From assembly GCF_963667775.1 (NCBI RefSeq), contig NZ_OY764015.1:1505168-1569167 (forward strand): a stretch of DNA of 64,000 nucleotides, read 5' to 3'. Position 1 is the first letter of the stretch. Each line of letters begins with the position of its first letter. The notes below the pieces were generated by a model that worked only from the letters and a program-made list of their open reading frames with translations, had not been told where the DNA came from and ran no database searches. Of this stretch, positions 1 to 8,102 are shown piece by piece. The position numbers were made by a program, and so were the translations under genes. The DNA comes from an uncultured Trichococcus sp. Lineage in GTDB: Bacteria > Bacillota > Bacilli > Lactobacillales > Aerococcaceae.

Positions 1-1203
1 AAAATATTTCTTCACAACGCAGTAGCGAACTTTTTTCAGATATTTCCGAAGAAGAAAGAACAAAGTTCTTTACTCTTCAGGAGAAACGTCGCTCCGGAGA
101 TGAATACTGGGCTTATGATACTACCTCAGTGTCCAGTTATTCCCAAACGCTTCGCCAAGCTCAATATGGCAAAAACAAGGAAGACGATAGACTGCCTCAA
201 ATTAACTTGGCACTCGTATTCGGTGAAAAATCTGGTCTTCCTTTCTATTATCGAAAGCTAGCCGGCAATATTCCGGATGTGCGGACTGTTCAAAATCTTC
301 TAGCGGATTTCGCAGTTCTCGGCTTCGATAAAGTTAAACTGGTCATGGACCGTGGGTTTTATAGCGAGGCTAATGTCAATGGCCTTCTTAAGGAGCACTT
401 GAAATTCATTGTTGCGATTCAGACAAGTAATTCCTTTGCACGTAAAGCAATCGATACCGTTTATGACAACTTCCGTTCTTTCGAGAACTTTGATGAGCAG
501 CATGAATTGTATGCCAAGACTGTCCTTTCAGAATGGGAATATAAGCAAGAACGCCCCTACAAGAAGGATGTACTCACAGATAAAAAGCGGGTTTATTTAC
601 ACATTTACTTCAACATCGATAAGTTTGCTGAAGATGAAACCAACTTCGATCGTAAACTTATGGCCATGCGGAAGGAGATTCTGAGTGGCAAACGTGTTGC
701 GAAACATGAACGATTCTACAAGCAGTACTTCCAAATTAAAGAAACTCCGATTCGTGGCTTACAGGTTACTGTGATAGATGAAGCCGTGAAGGCGACAAAG
801 CGCTATTATGGCTACTTCACTTTGATATCCAACGAAAAGATGGATGCTATGACCGCACTGGAATTATACAGAAACAAAGATCTCATCGAGAAAGCCTTTG
901 GTAATATTAAAGATCGATTGAATCTTCGCCGCCTATTGGTGTCATCTGAGAAGAGCCTTGACGGAAAACTCTTCGTTGCATTTGTCGCGCTCATATATTT
1001 GTCTTATCTCAAAAAACACATGCATGAAGCAGAACTTTATCAAAACTATACGATTCAGTCCGCCTTGGATAAACTTGATATTATAGAATGTTTTGAGTAT
1101 CCAGGCTACGACCTTAGGGTCGGTGAGGTTCTTACAAAGCAAAAACAAATTTACGAAGCACTGGGCATCACCCCGCCTGCATAGTTATGTGTTGGCGGGA
1201 ATC
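1..1203 (+). mobile_element. Right part of an IS1634/IS4-like insertion sequence, left end outside the window
   Basis: The transposase frame is open to the window edge and stops at 1184. The sequence GGCGGGAATCCAGG just after it encodes the last residues of the adjoining cyclase gene on the other strand. The segment CGGGAATCCAGG recurs at 4869-4880 at the end of a small palindromic element, which suggests it belongs to an IS terminus. The exact right boundary, about 1203, is inferred; the left end and any target duplication cannot be seen. Confidence 0.55.
3..1184 (+). CDS. DDE transposase, IS1634/IS4-like (5' end missing)
   Basis: This is the C-terminal part, about 393 residues, of a DDE transposase that would catalyse cut-and-paste movement of its IS. 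The frame is open upstream to base 3 with no stop, so the GTG near 129 is an internal codon and not the start. The catalytic triad is visible: Asp in AYDTTSVSSYS (first D), Asp in LVMDRGF (second D), and Glu in YRNKDLIEKAFGNIKDRL, the typical Y-(2)-R-(3)-E-(6)-K-like signature of IS4-related transposases. The remainder of the protein lies outside the window. The stop abuts the convergent stop of the cyclase gene at 1185. The family call is firm at the DDE/IS4-superfamily level and less firm for IS1634. Confidence 0.85.
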   Translation, partial: NISSQRSSELFSDISEEERTKFFTLQEKRRSGDEYWAYDTTSVSSYSQTLRQAQYGKNKEDDRLPQINLALVFGEKSGLPFYYRKLAGNIPDVRTVQNLLADFAVLGFDKVKLVMDRGFYSEANVNGLLKEHLKFIVAIQTSNSFARKAIDTVYDNFRSFENFDEQHELYAKTVLSEWEYKQERPYKKDVLTDKKRVYLHIYFNIDKFAEDETNFDRKLMAMRKEILSGKRVAKHERFYKQYFQIKETPIRGLQVTVIDEAVKATKRYYGYFTLISNEKMDAMTALELYRNKDLIEKAFGNIKDRLNLRRLLVSSEKSLDGKLFVAFVALIYLSYLKKHMHEAELYQNYTIQSALDKLDIIECFEYPGYDLRVGEVLTKQKQIYEALGITPPA

Positions 1204-1868
1204 CAGGTTTCTACACTTGCATCAGGATTTTCTTTTTTTAATTGATCAATGAAATTGGAATAGGCTAAATCAGAAAAAAATAATCTCTTCTGAGTAATTG
1301 AAGATTGCCCATAAGATGATAAATTGGAAGCTCTTGTTACTGCATCGCCAATCCAAACTTTACTATTTATACCTGTTTGTTGTCTTCCCGCTTTAATCAC
1401 TAATTCCTGAGCAGATGCCATTCCCACTCCGGCTTCAAATTTTGAAAGTTCATTATCTTCCAATAATTTATTCAACATATTTAAGTAAGTATTGACATAA
1501 AAGGTTTTGTTCGCACATTGCATAATTTCTTGTTTTGTTGAAGTTGTGTATACTGCATATACACAATCGCCTCTAATACCTATCTCTCTTAATGTTTCAC
1601 CCACCCGCAATATCTCAATTATCTCTGAAGTGAACGAGCGAATCATCTTGGCTGTTTTCTTTTTATCATTAAGTCCTTTTTGAGAAAATAATTCAGATGA
1701 ATTACGAATATCAACAAATATTGCAGTTACCCACACATAATAGCCATTATTAAAAGTAAAAACATCCTCATCCGTCGGAATCTTGTTAGAATCTTTAATT
1801 GCTATTGAATTGCTCAATATTTCTTCAACCCTTTTCTTTCCCGCTTTATAATCATAGCTTTCTCCCAT
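1185..1868 (-). CDS. Second Pycsar-type nucleotide cyclase, C-terminally truncated
   Basis: This is a class III adenylate/guanylate-cyclase-fold protein very similar, by eye about two thirds identical, to its upstream neighbour at 1910-2668. In Pycsar systems such enzymes make cCMP or cUMP on phage infection. Metal-binding Asp residues are in FVDIRNSS (about residue 53) and IGIRGDC (about 101); the motif NSKVWIGDAVTRASNLSS is also conserved. I place the start at the ATG at 1868 because it gives MGESYDYKAGKKR, matching the paralogue's MGYDYKEGKKR. A longer frame reaches 1937 but overlaps the end of the neighbour. Compared with the paralogue the protein lacks the last roughly 29 residues: after VETW it ends IPANT, encoded by DNA that looks like the end of the adjacent IS. 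The catalytic core is intact, so it may still be active. Confidence 0.8.
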   Translation of the reverse strand: MGESYDYKAGKKRVEEILSNSIAIKDSNKIPTDEDVFTFNNGYYVWVTAIFVDIRNSSELFSQKGLNDKKKTAKMIRSFTSEIIEILRVGETLREIGIRGDCVYAVYTTSTKQEIMQCANKTFYVNTYLNMLNKLLEDNELSKFEAGVGMASAQELVIKAGRQQTGINSKVWIGDAVTRASNLSSYGQSSITQKRLFFSDLAYSNFIDQLKKENPDASVETWIPANT

Positions 1869-1909
1869 ACTCACCCACAGTTCCCTTCGAAATACTAATT
1901 TTTCAAAAT

Positions 1910-2668
1910 TTATAAATCCATTCCTGAATTTATCCAATTGTTATAGTCTTCTTTAATTATATCAGCATGGTAAGAAACATTTCCTTCTTCATCCTCATAT
2001 TTGGCAAACCAACTATCTACATTTTTCCCTGCATTTCTATTTTTTAGCTGTATAATAAAATTATCATATGAAGATTGCGAATAAAATAATCGATCAGATG
2101 TAAGTGAAGATTGTCCAAGTGAAGATAAATTTGAAGCTCTAGATACTGCATTCCCAATCCAGACTTTACTGTTTATCCCTGTATATTGCCTTCCAGCCTT
2201 TATAACTAATTCTTGAGAGGTTGCCATTCCTATACCCGCTTTAAATGCATATTTGCCTTCAGCAACGAGCATTTTATTCAGCATTTTTATATACGTATTA
2301 ATATAAAAAGTTTTATCAGCACAATTTATTTCATCACCTTTAGATGGTGTAGTATAGATTGCATATACACAATCCCCACGAATGCCGATTTCTCGTAAAT
2401 TATCATCATCTCTCAAAATTTCAATTATTTCTGATGTAAATGCTCGAACTATCTTTGCTGTTTCTTTCTTATCCCTCAATCCTTTTTTGGAAAATAGATC
2501 AGATGAATCTCGAATGTCAACAAATATTGCAGTTACCCAATTATAGTAACCATTATCAAAAGTGAATAATTTATCATCTTTCGGTATTTTTTTTGAATCC
2601 TCAATGCTGATTGAATTATTCAATATTTCTTCCACTCTTTTTTTGCCTTCTTTATAATCGTATCCCAT
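1910..2668 (-). CDS. pycC: Pycsar-type pyrimidine nucleotide cyclase (PycC-like)
   Basis: This 252-residue class III cyclase-fold protein lies directly after a Pycsar-type membrane effector, 17 bases apart, in the same transcript. The two metal-binding aspartates are at about D51 (IFVDIRDSS) and D99 (GIRGDC). They are followed by the IGMA, AGRQYTGINSKVWIGNAVSRASNLSS segment typical of the family. Known members of PycC make cyclic CMP or UMP as an alarm signal that opens the effector. Which base this one uses cannot be read from the sequence by eye. Compared with canonical adenylate cyclases it is short, soluble and has no sensor domain, as expected for Pycsar. A second, similar cyclase follows immediately downstream, which is unusual for the family. 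Confidence 0.82.
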   Translation of the reverse strand: MGYDYKEGKKRVEEILNNSISIEDSKKIPKDDKLFTFDNGYYNWVTAIFVDIRDSSDLFSKKGLRDKKETAKIVRAFTSEIIEILRDDDNLREIGIRGDCVYAIYTTPSKGDEINCADKTFYINTYIKMLNKMLVAEGKYAFKAGIGMATSQELVIKAGRQYTGINSKVWIGNAVSRASNLSSLGQSSLTSDRLFYSQSSYDNFIIQLKNRNAGKNVDSWFAKYEDEEGNVSYHADIIKEDYNNWINSGMDL

Positions 2669-2685
2669 AATCTTTCATTCCCTCT

Positions 2686-3249
2686 TTAGTTTGCGATTAA
2701 TATAAGCCACCCAATAAAAAACATCGTAATTATTCCAAAAGTCCCAGTCATTGAGCATAAAACACCAAATTTAGTAAGTTTGTATTTTCTGGTGCAAATC
2801 TTGGAATTTATATATATTTGTGTTGAAATGTCCTCTAAATCATCATCAATACTCGTTTCTAATATTTCTTGCTTAAACTGAGCTAATTCTTTATTTGCAA
2901 TTGATTCGAAAAAATACAAGGAATTGATATCCCTGTTAGCATTTCTCTTTGAAATGAGAGAAGGGTTCAGTTCAAGGACCAAACAAATAATTCCAAATAT
3001 AAATAAAAGTAAGAAAATAATTAAAATGAAGAAGAATAAAAATTTTGAGAAGTCAAAGTTATTTAAGTTATACTTGATGATCTGTTTATATTTTGTAAAG
3101 AAATATTCCGAACTAAAAATTGTCATTATTAAACCAATAACTGCTAAAAGAATTGATGCTTTAGTATCGCATGCTCTAATCCATTCTAAAACTCTATTCA
3201 ATCGATCAAGTAAATCTTCTTTCTTCTCCATTTTCTCATCATTTTCCAT
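2686..3249 (-). CDS. pycTM: Pycsar transmembrane effector (PycTM-like)
   Basis: This 187-residue membrane protein begins with an acidic/basic cytoplasmic stretch, then LEWIRACDTKASILLAVIG, the DxKA-S-llA motif characteristic of the Pycsar effector family. Hydrophobic segments lie at about residues 32-52, 68-92 and 158-185, and a cytoplasmic helix pair (ESIANKELAQFKQEIL) sits between the second and third. Known members sense cCMP or cUMP and damage the inner membrane, causing abortive infection. It is the first gene of the three-gene operon. The start has a good site (AAAGGAG) about 10 bases upstream. The pairing with adjacent cyclase genes makes the call strong. Confidence 0.82.
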   Translation of the reverse strand: MENDEKMEKKEDLLDRLNRVLEWIRACDTKASILLAVIGLIMTIFSSEYFFTKYKQIIKYNLNNFDFSKFLFFFILIIFLLLFIFGIICLVLELNPSLISKRNANRDINSLYFFESIANKELAQFKQEILETSIDDDLEDISTQIYINSKICTRKYKLTKFGVLCSMTGTFGIITMFFIGWLILIAN

Positions 3250-3314
3250 AAATCAACTTTCTCCTTTATTAATATTAGTATGTTCTTTTTGTTATATTGC
3301 TGAATTTAATTTAC

Positions 3315-3323
3315 ACTATACCA
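3315..3323 (-). promoter_or_regulatory. Candidate extended -10 promoter of the Pycsar operon
   Basis: On the minus strand the sequence reads TGGTATAGT, an extended -10 element, about 65 bases upstream of the effector start. A weak -35 (TTATGT) lies 18 bases further upstream. No operator is obvious. Confidence 0.4.
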
Positions 3324-3366
3324 GTATTTTTAAGTGTGACATAAGAGATTGAAAAATCTCCTATAA

Positions 3367-3407
3367 ATCCTTCATTCCTCATTATAATTCACATGGGAAT
3401 GAAGGAT
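3367..3407. repeat. Perfect 12-bp inverted repeat between the HEPN gene and the Pycsar operon
   Basis: ATCCTTCATTCC at 3367-3378 pairs with GGAATGAAGGAT at 3396-3407, with a 17-base loop. The arm shares CCTTCATTCC and the following ATTATAA with the left end of the palindromic element at 4711-4735. There is no T-run, so it is not a classical terminator. The rest of the 3250-3616 gap shows nothing else beyond the operon promoter. Confidence 0.55.
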
Positions 3408-3616
3408 ATTTGTTATCAGGATGATGAAATATTGTTGTGACATTGGTTATTGAGTTTCCCCCTTAAAGTTAATCACATATACAAGGTATGTATAGTACGC
3501 CTCGTCGATCGAATAGAGTAAGCGAATCCATGGTTGGATTGATATATTTTTTCTGGTGAAGGTATGTTTGTCTATTTTATTTACGTGCCTCTTATAAACT
3601 CGCCAATGCCACATCA

Positions 3617-4537
3617 TTAATATTCTCGGTAGTAATTTATAAATTTGTATTGTTTCTCACAATATTTGACAAGTGATATGAATATCATCAAAGAAGTAAT
3701 TCTATCTGTTTTTAGACTTGCTGGATGTGCTAGTTCATTCCTCGTTAGCCTGAGATATGATAGATATGTCTCATTTGCTAATACGTCCAAATGAATATTT
3801 AACTTCTTAAGATCCTGATCTATTTTCATGCTACTATCTTTTAGATGCTCTCGGTAGACCCGATACTTTCCTGATACTGTCCTCTCGGCCTCAATATTAC
3901 TATCAAATAATGATTTCTTTGAGCTATTAGCTTTACCTAAATAACCACTATACGCTTTAATCAATACTTCGACTAAAACTTCATTTGCTAAGCCCACCAT
4001 GATAAGGGAAGCATCGAAGCAATTTGCATTGAAACACATTAAAGATTGTTGTATGTAAAATTTAGCCCATTCATCTAAATTTTCTATTTTATTCAATGAA
4101 TACAAATAATCATCGATATCATAGGGCAGAATTTCCCTTTCTTCTATACATCTCAACCCATACTCAGTAACATGAAAATTAGGAAGATTCGGTCCCATAT
4201 TTCCCACTGCGCCAGGTGAAATTATTCCTTGATTTAATAATAAATGGAAAGACTCGTAAACCTTATTTAGCTGATCATCCGAAAAATTAGTTGAAGACCC
4301 AGGATGAAGCAATGCCCCTGTTGCTCCCCAAGCTCCTACTCTTTGTCGAATATCATTATTTATCAGTCCCTTTTTTATGGCTAGATTTTCCATCAATCTA
4401 AATAAATCCTCTTGCGTACCCCTATAATCATACATTTTAAAGTTCTTTCCTTCTGAATCAATATCATCGTTCTCATATGACAATGTTTCTAGCATGAGAT
4501 TTCTTATCTCAAGTAAAGATAACTCTTTATCACTCAT
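3617..4537 (-). CDS. HEPN-motif protein of unknown function, putative defence gene
   Basis: This 306-residue protein has no family I can name with certainty. The N-terminal half (about residues 30-135) looks like a small winged-helix-like region (LMENLAIKKGLINND, YESFHLLLNQGIISPGAVG, FHVTEYGLRCIEE). The C-terminal half is helical and ends with TRNELAHPA, where R266 and H271 form an R-x4-H motif, the catalytic signature of HEPN ribonucleases; DUF4145-like and abortive-infection proteins use the same layout. If active it would cut RNA. The start has CGGAGTG nine bases upstream. It sits alone between the Pycsar operon and a Gabija-like pair, which supports a defence role. The role is inference. 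Confidence 0.6.
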   Translation of the reverse strand: MSDKELSLLEIRNLMLETLSYENDDIDSEGKNFKMYDYRGTQEDLFRLMENLAIKKGLINNDIRQRVGAWGATGALLHPGSSTNFSDDQLNKVYESFHLLLNQGIISPGAVGNMGPNLPNFHVTEYGLRCIEEREILPYDIDDYLYSLNKIENLDEWAKFYIQQSLMCFNANCFDASLIMVGLANEVLVEVLIKAYSGYLGKANSSKKSLFDSNIEAERTVSGKYRVYREHLKDSSMKIDQDLKKLNIHLDVLANETYLSYLRLTRNELAHPASLKTDRITSLMIFISLVKYCEKQYKFINYYREY

Positions 4538-4715
4538 CAGATTTCACTCCGTCTATTAATATAATATTCTAACAACTGTGCTTTTTTAACGGGCATATCA
4601 TCTTCTAACACTGAATGCACATTCTCTTTGATTGTTATTAGCAGTTCCTTGGTGTCCCCTTGTCATTTTCGACATAAGCACTTAAAATTTTAACGAGTTA
4701 AGATATCATACCTTC

Positions 4716-4875
4716 ATTCCCGGATTATTATAACGTGGTACTGAAAAAGCCCGTACCTACGGTCTTTTCCCACAAACCTCGTTATAAACCTCTGTAACGG
4801 TTTATAACGAGGCTCAACAGGTAAACATTGATTTATCAATATTTTAACGATCCACGTTATAATTTTATCGGGAAT
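4716..4875. mobile_element. Small MITE-like element with inverted ends and a central palindrome
   Basis: The left end 4716-4738 begins ATTCCCGG and ends ATAACGTGG; the right end 4852-4875 is its near-perfect inverse, beginning CCACGTTATAAT and ending CGGGAAT. Inside, CCTCGTTATAAACC (4777-4790) and GGTTTATAACGAGG (4799-4812) form a perfect 14-bp palindrome with an 8-base loop. ATAACG/CGTTAT thus occurs four times in alternating orientation. There is no open reading frame. The right end continues into CCAGG, as does the IS end near 1203. A 10-base direct repeat, ATTTTAACGA, occurs at 4687-4696 and 4841-4850. A non-autonomous element or a recombinase site are both possible. Confidence 0.55.
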
Positions 4876-4930
4876 CCAGGATCATAGGGGCAGGGATTTT
4901 CACTGATGGACACTTAACTAATTTAAACTG

Positions 4931-5176
4931 TTATTTTTTCTGTAATCTACTAATTCGTTTACCTCTTTCGTCGCATTCCTCTTGCAATTTGATCTTATCT
5001 TGGACTAGAGACATAAACATTGTATATGCTTTAAAATTAGATTCTTTCAAATCTTCTGCCATTTTGCTTACTTGTAGGAAATCATTAATTAGTTTGTTCC
5101 CTTCTATATCATCCCACTCATGCCGACTAAGAACATTTTTCTTGAACAAGTTTATTTTCTTTTGCTTTTCAGACAT
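4931..5176 (-). CDS. Small protein of unknown function (81 residues)
   Basis: I do not recognise this protein. It is highly charged and predicted helical: a basic N-terminus (MSEKQKKINLFKKN), a middle with LINDFLQVSKMAEDLKES, and a C-terminal stretch (LQDKIKLQEECDERGKRISRLQKK-like) that could form a short coiled coil. It has no membrane segment and no cysteine pair. The start is supported by GGAGGC nine bases upstream. It follows the helicase gene at 5296 by about 120 bases on the same strand, so it may be a third member of the Gabija-like operon or an unrelated cargo gene of the island. Confidence 0.6.
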   Translation of the reverse strand: MSEKQKKINLFKKNVLSRHEWDDIEGNKLINDFLQVSKMAEDLKESNFKAYTMFMSLVQDKIKLQEECDERGKRISRLQKK

Positions 5177-5295
5177 TTTTCACAGCCTCCAATTTTTAAT
5201 ATTGATATTGTATTTAGTTCTTTTTACGTATTCAAACTTCCAACTATACATCTAATCAACCATTCAATTTTAAACTCAATATTCTTACTTAACGC

Positions 5296-6375
5296 TTATT
5301 CCGGTGTCCATTCTTTGATATTATATTCCCCTGGCTTCTCTACAACTATTGCAACTGAATGCATAGCTCTAGTCACAGCTACATAGAATTGCGCTGCACT
5401 TGTATCCGCTAAGTTAAGCAACGGATTTTTCAAAAATTTCTTCATTGGTTCTGTTGGATAAATTAGCGCTCGCAGAACAGTCTCTCCCTTACAAAGTCCA
5501 AAATTTATAGCTTCAGAACCTTCTAAAATTTTGCTGTCAATTCTATATCTATAGCACTTTGGATGGTACATATTCATATACCCTTGAAGATTTTCCCAAC
5601 TAACCACAAATACACCGTCATGTTCTGTTTCCAAATCCTGTAAAGATTCTGTAGTTGGAAATTCTAAATCTTTGGGTAAAACTGAATCTGCAAAATTAAC
5701 AATCTCTTGGTTGCATCGCCATGTGGAGGTTCTTTCTTCAATTTCGCATAGATTTTTGGATTCCATATCTCTAAACCAAAGTATTTTATTGAGGCCTTTA
5801 TATTTTTTGTTTTTCCGATCTGCTTTACTAGTACTATATATTGATTGCCTTACATCGCCCACAGCAACAACTTTAATCTTGGATTTAAATAGCAATTCAA
5901 TTATATCTAAATCATTACCCGCCAAATCTTGAACCTCATCAATGAATATCTCATCATAAATCCCCTGTAATCTTTCTATACACTCACCTTCACTGGCATT
6001 TAAAATATCCAATGATAGTTTTCCAATATTGTGACTGTAAACTTTCCCTGCGGGATCAAAATATCGCCTATTCCCTGTTTGAAACCTGACAGGATCGACA
6101 CCTTCAACAAAATGTAACCCGTTTACTTCTTGATCTGGAAAGAGGTTATTTATATATGGTTTAATAATGTGATTAAGTAAAAATGAAAACCAGCCCATCA
6201 CTTCAATATGATTATTAACAGATTTCCTTTTCCATAGCCTATCCTGTATTACCTTTTGACCGGTAGTTGTATAAGTTAATATCAGTATTTCTTTGGGTGT
6301 TCCGTCATCACAACACATATCAATTATCGTTTGCGTTTTTTTACCGCCCGCTGGTGCCAATATTACTTTATTCAT
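5296..6375 (-). CDS. Short UvrD-like helicase, Gabija GajB-like
   Basis: This 359-residue superfamily 1 helicase has motifs in order: a variant Walker A LAPAGGKKTQT (about residues 6-16), motif Ia region ILTYTTTGQ, Walker B IFIDEVQDLAG, motif III VAVGDVRQSIYS, motif IV around TSTWRCNQEIVNF, and motif VI QFYVAVTRAMHS. The Walker A keeps KT but has Pro and Lys where glycines are usual. It is shorter than typical GajB (about 490 residues) and lacks room for full 1B/2B subdomains. Its ATG overlaps the stop of the OLD nuclease gene by ATGA, so the two are translationally coupled, as in Gabija systems. GajB senses DNA ends produced by GajA; whether this short form does so is inference. Confidence 0.75.
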   Translation of the reverse strand: MNKVILAPAGGKKTQTIIDMCCDDGTPKEILILTYTTTGQKVIQDRLWKRKSVNNHIEVMGWFSFLLNHIIKPYINNLFPDQEVNGLHFVEGVDPVRFQTGNRRYFDPAGKVYSHNIGKLSLDILNASEGECIERLQGIYDEIFIDEVQDLAGNDLDIIELLFKSKIKVVAVGDVRQSIYSTSKADRKNKKYKGLNKILWFRDMESKNLCEIEERTSTWRCNQEIVNFADSVLPKDLEFPTTESLQDLETEHDGVFVVSWENLQGYMNMYHPKCYRYRIDSKILEGSEAINFGLCKGETVLRALIYPTEPMKKFLKNPLLNLADTSAAQFYVAVTRAMHSVAIVVEKPGEYNIKEWTPE

Positions 6376-8102
6376 AGGCTTTTCACAAAACGAATAGCAT
6401 CTAAAATATACTGAGGATAATTTATGGTCGTTGTACTATTTGCTATAAGCCATGCAACTTCTGTTTTGTTTGATGTCATATAACCACATAAATCTTGCTC
6501 ATCAGGGCAACCCACTATTGTCTTTAAAATTGGTTCTTGTGTCTGGTTGGCAAAAATCATTTGAGGTTCTAAAGTTTCTCCTTCCTCCCTTAAACCTATG
6601 AACATCTCCCTTTCACCATCTTTCAGATATTCTTTTGCTTTATCTTTCCAATATTCAGGAGTTTGTTTATCCACATCGCGTAGCACAACTACTGAGCGAT
6701 TCAAGACATGACATAATTCGAGAGCTCGACGATTCCTTGTCCCTTGTGTGACTACATCAATTTCATCGTCAATTGGATACTTACCTGAACTATCAAAGTA
6801 TGCCCGATTAAACAGCATCTCATCTGTTGGCCCTTCAACAATAACAAGTTTTCTTGCTAATACGAGACGAAGAGTATCATACCCAGATTGTTTTTTAAAA
6901 TATTCTATTGTATCTGCCGATAAATTATCAAATTCGGCTGTTTGTCCCTTATGTATCAGTATTAGTCGATCCAAACCTAATCTGTTCAACACATAGGAAC
7001 TATGTGTCGCAATAAATGTCTGCCTTCCAGAAGACAATCTATCAATCAGATTTACTACCCCTGTTAATGATGTATGGGATAAATGATTTTCAGGTTCCTC
7101 AATGATTACAAAGTTGCTCTTTTCCTCTGAGGATTTTAGCGCTAAAGCTAATTTCATTAAAACTTGTTGGCCTTGTCCCGCCATGCTAAAGGGTACAGAA
7201 TCAATATGCGGTATTATTGCAGATTCCCAATTTGCTGAAGATGACTGATCTAATTGTAGCCCCAACTCATGACTGTGGATATCTCTAGTCCCTTCTTGAA
7301 TTTGTTGGTTTACCTGTTTTAACATTGTTTCGGTCAATTGATATTTTGCTTGCCGATACGCTACCGAAATATCAGCACTATCTTTTCCATCTATATAATC
7401 TGATAACATTTGCCTTGTTTGTATGTCAATCCCTCTGGTTGATCGAATAGTTCGCCCGTCAATAATAGCCGTCTTTAATTCCATTGGACGTTTATTCAAA
7501 GCGTTACCATCGAATCCTTTCCAATTTATTTTATAGTACTCCACAGGAAGTAACGGTGGATGGTCACCTTGTAAATAAGCCTGTATTTGAGTATAGTACT
7601 CTGGATCCGGTTCAACGCTTAGTGAAACGCCTGGGCAATCAAGGCTGAATGAGTTGTTTTTCCCTCGTAATTTTTGAGGTTGATCTTCTTTCCCAAAATA
7701 TAGTTCGATCAATATGGAAGGAGGTATTACTTCTTCACCTTTATTAAAAGCATCAAAAAAATCCCGCACAACTTCAGTATTAAACCAATAGGGATTCAGT
7801 TCGTCTCCGATCCAACGGCCATTTAATCTACCATTTAGCACTAGGGAAATTGCTTCTAATAAAGTTGATTTTCCAGCGTCATTGTTACCTACAATAATGT
7901 TCATTCCATCTTTCGGCTTTAAATCTAATGTATTAAATGTGCGGTAATTTCTAACATGAATTCTTTCAATCAATGTGTTTACCCCATTTCTTATTTTTAC
8001 TTTTGATAAATTTTTTTCATTATTCGATTTCAAAACGACGTCAAACTCCGGGATTGTTGTTATTACCTTTATGATCATTCTAATTTTTAAAAATAACAAC
8101 AA
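6372..8102 (-). CDS. OLD-family ATPase-TOPRIM nuclease, Gabija GajA-like
   Basis: An ABC-type ATPase half is followed by a TOPRIM nuclease half. Visible motifs: Walker A IIVGNNDAGKSTLLE, signature region SMAGQGQQVLMKLALAL, Walker B FVIIEEPENHLSH, H-loop FIATHSSYVLN, then TOPRIM motifs LVIVEGPTDEMLF (catalytic Glu) and VVLRDVDKQ (DxD). GajA-type proteins nick DNA when nucleotides fall during phage replication. The open frame starts at 8102 and gives 576 residues, but the first 40 or so residues are not family-like. A TTG at 7973 (giving IERIHVRNYRTF) behind a GGGG-containing stretch is a plausible alternative start. It overlaps the helicase gene by four bases. Gabija is the best match; a class 2 OLD-helicase pair of other subtype is the alternative. 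Confidence 0.78.
   Translation of the reverse strand: MLLFLKIRMIIKVITTIPEFDVVLKSNNEKNLSKVKIRNGVNTLIERIHVRNYRTFNTLDLKPKDGMNIIVGNNDAGKSTLLEAISLVLNGRLNGRWIGDELNPYWFNTEVVRDFFDAFNKGEEVIPPSILIELYFGKEDQPQKLRGKNNSFSLDCPGVSLSVEPDPEYYTQIQAYLQGDHPPLLPVEYYKINWKGFDGNALNKRPMELKTAIIDGRTIRSTRGIDIQTRQMLSDYIDGKDSADISVAYRQAKYQLTETMLKQVNQQIQEGTRDIHSHELGLQLDQSSSANWESAIIPHIDSVPFSMAGQGQQVLMKLALALKSSEEKSNFVIIEEPENHLSHTSLTGVVNLIDRLSSGRQTFIATHSSYVLNRLGLDRLILIHKGQTAEFDNLSADTIEYFKKQSGYDTLRLVLARKLVIVEGPTDEMLFNRAYFDSSGKYPIDDEIDVVTQGTRNRRALELCHVLNRSVVVLRDVDKQTPEYWKDKAKEYLKDGEREMFIGLREEGETLEPQMIFANQTQEPILKTIVGCPDEQDLCGYMTSNKTEVAWLIANSTTTINYPQYILDAIRFVKSL

Noticed and set aside
1869-1937. Upstream start (1937) for the second cyclase
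   Set aside because: It would add 23 residues not found in the paralogue and overlap the neighbour's end. The ATG at 1868 aligns the two proteins.
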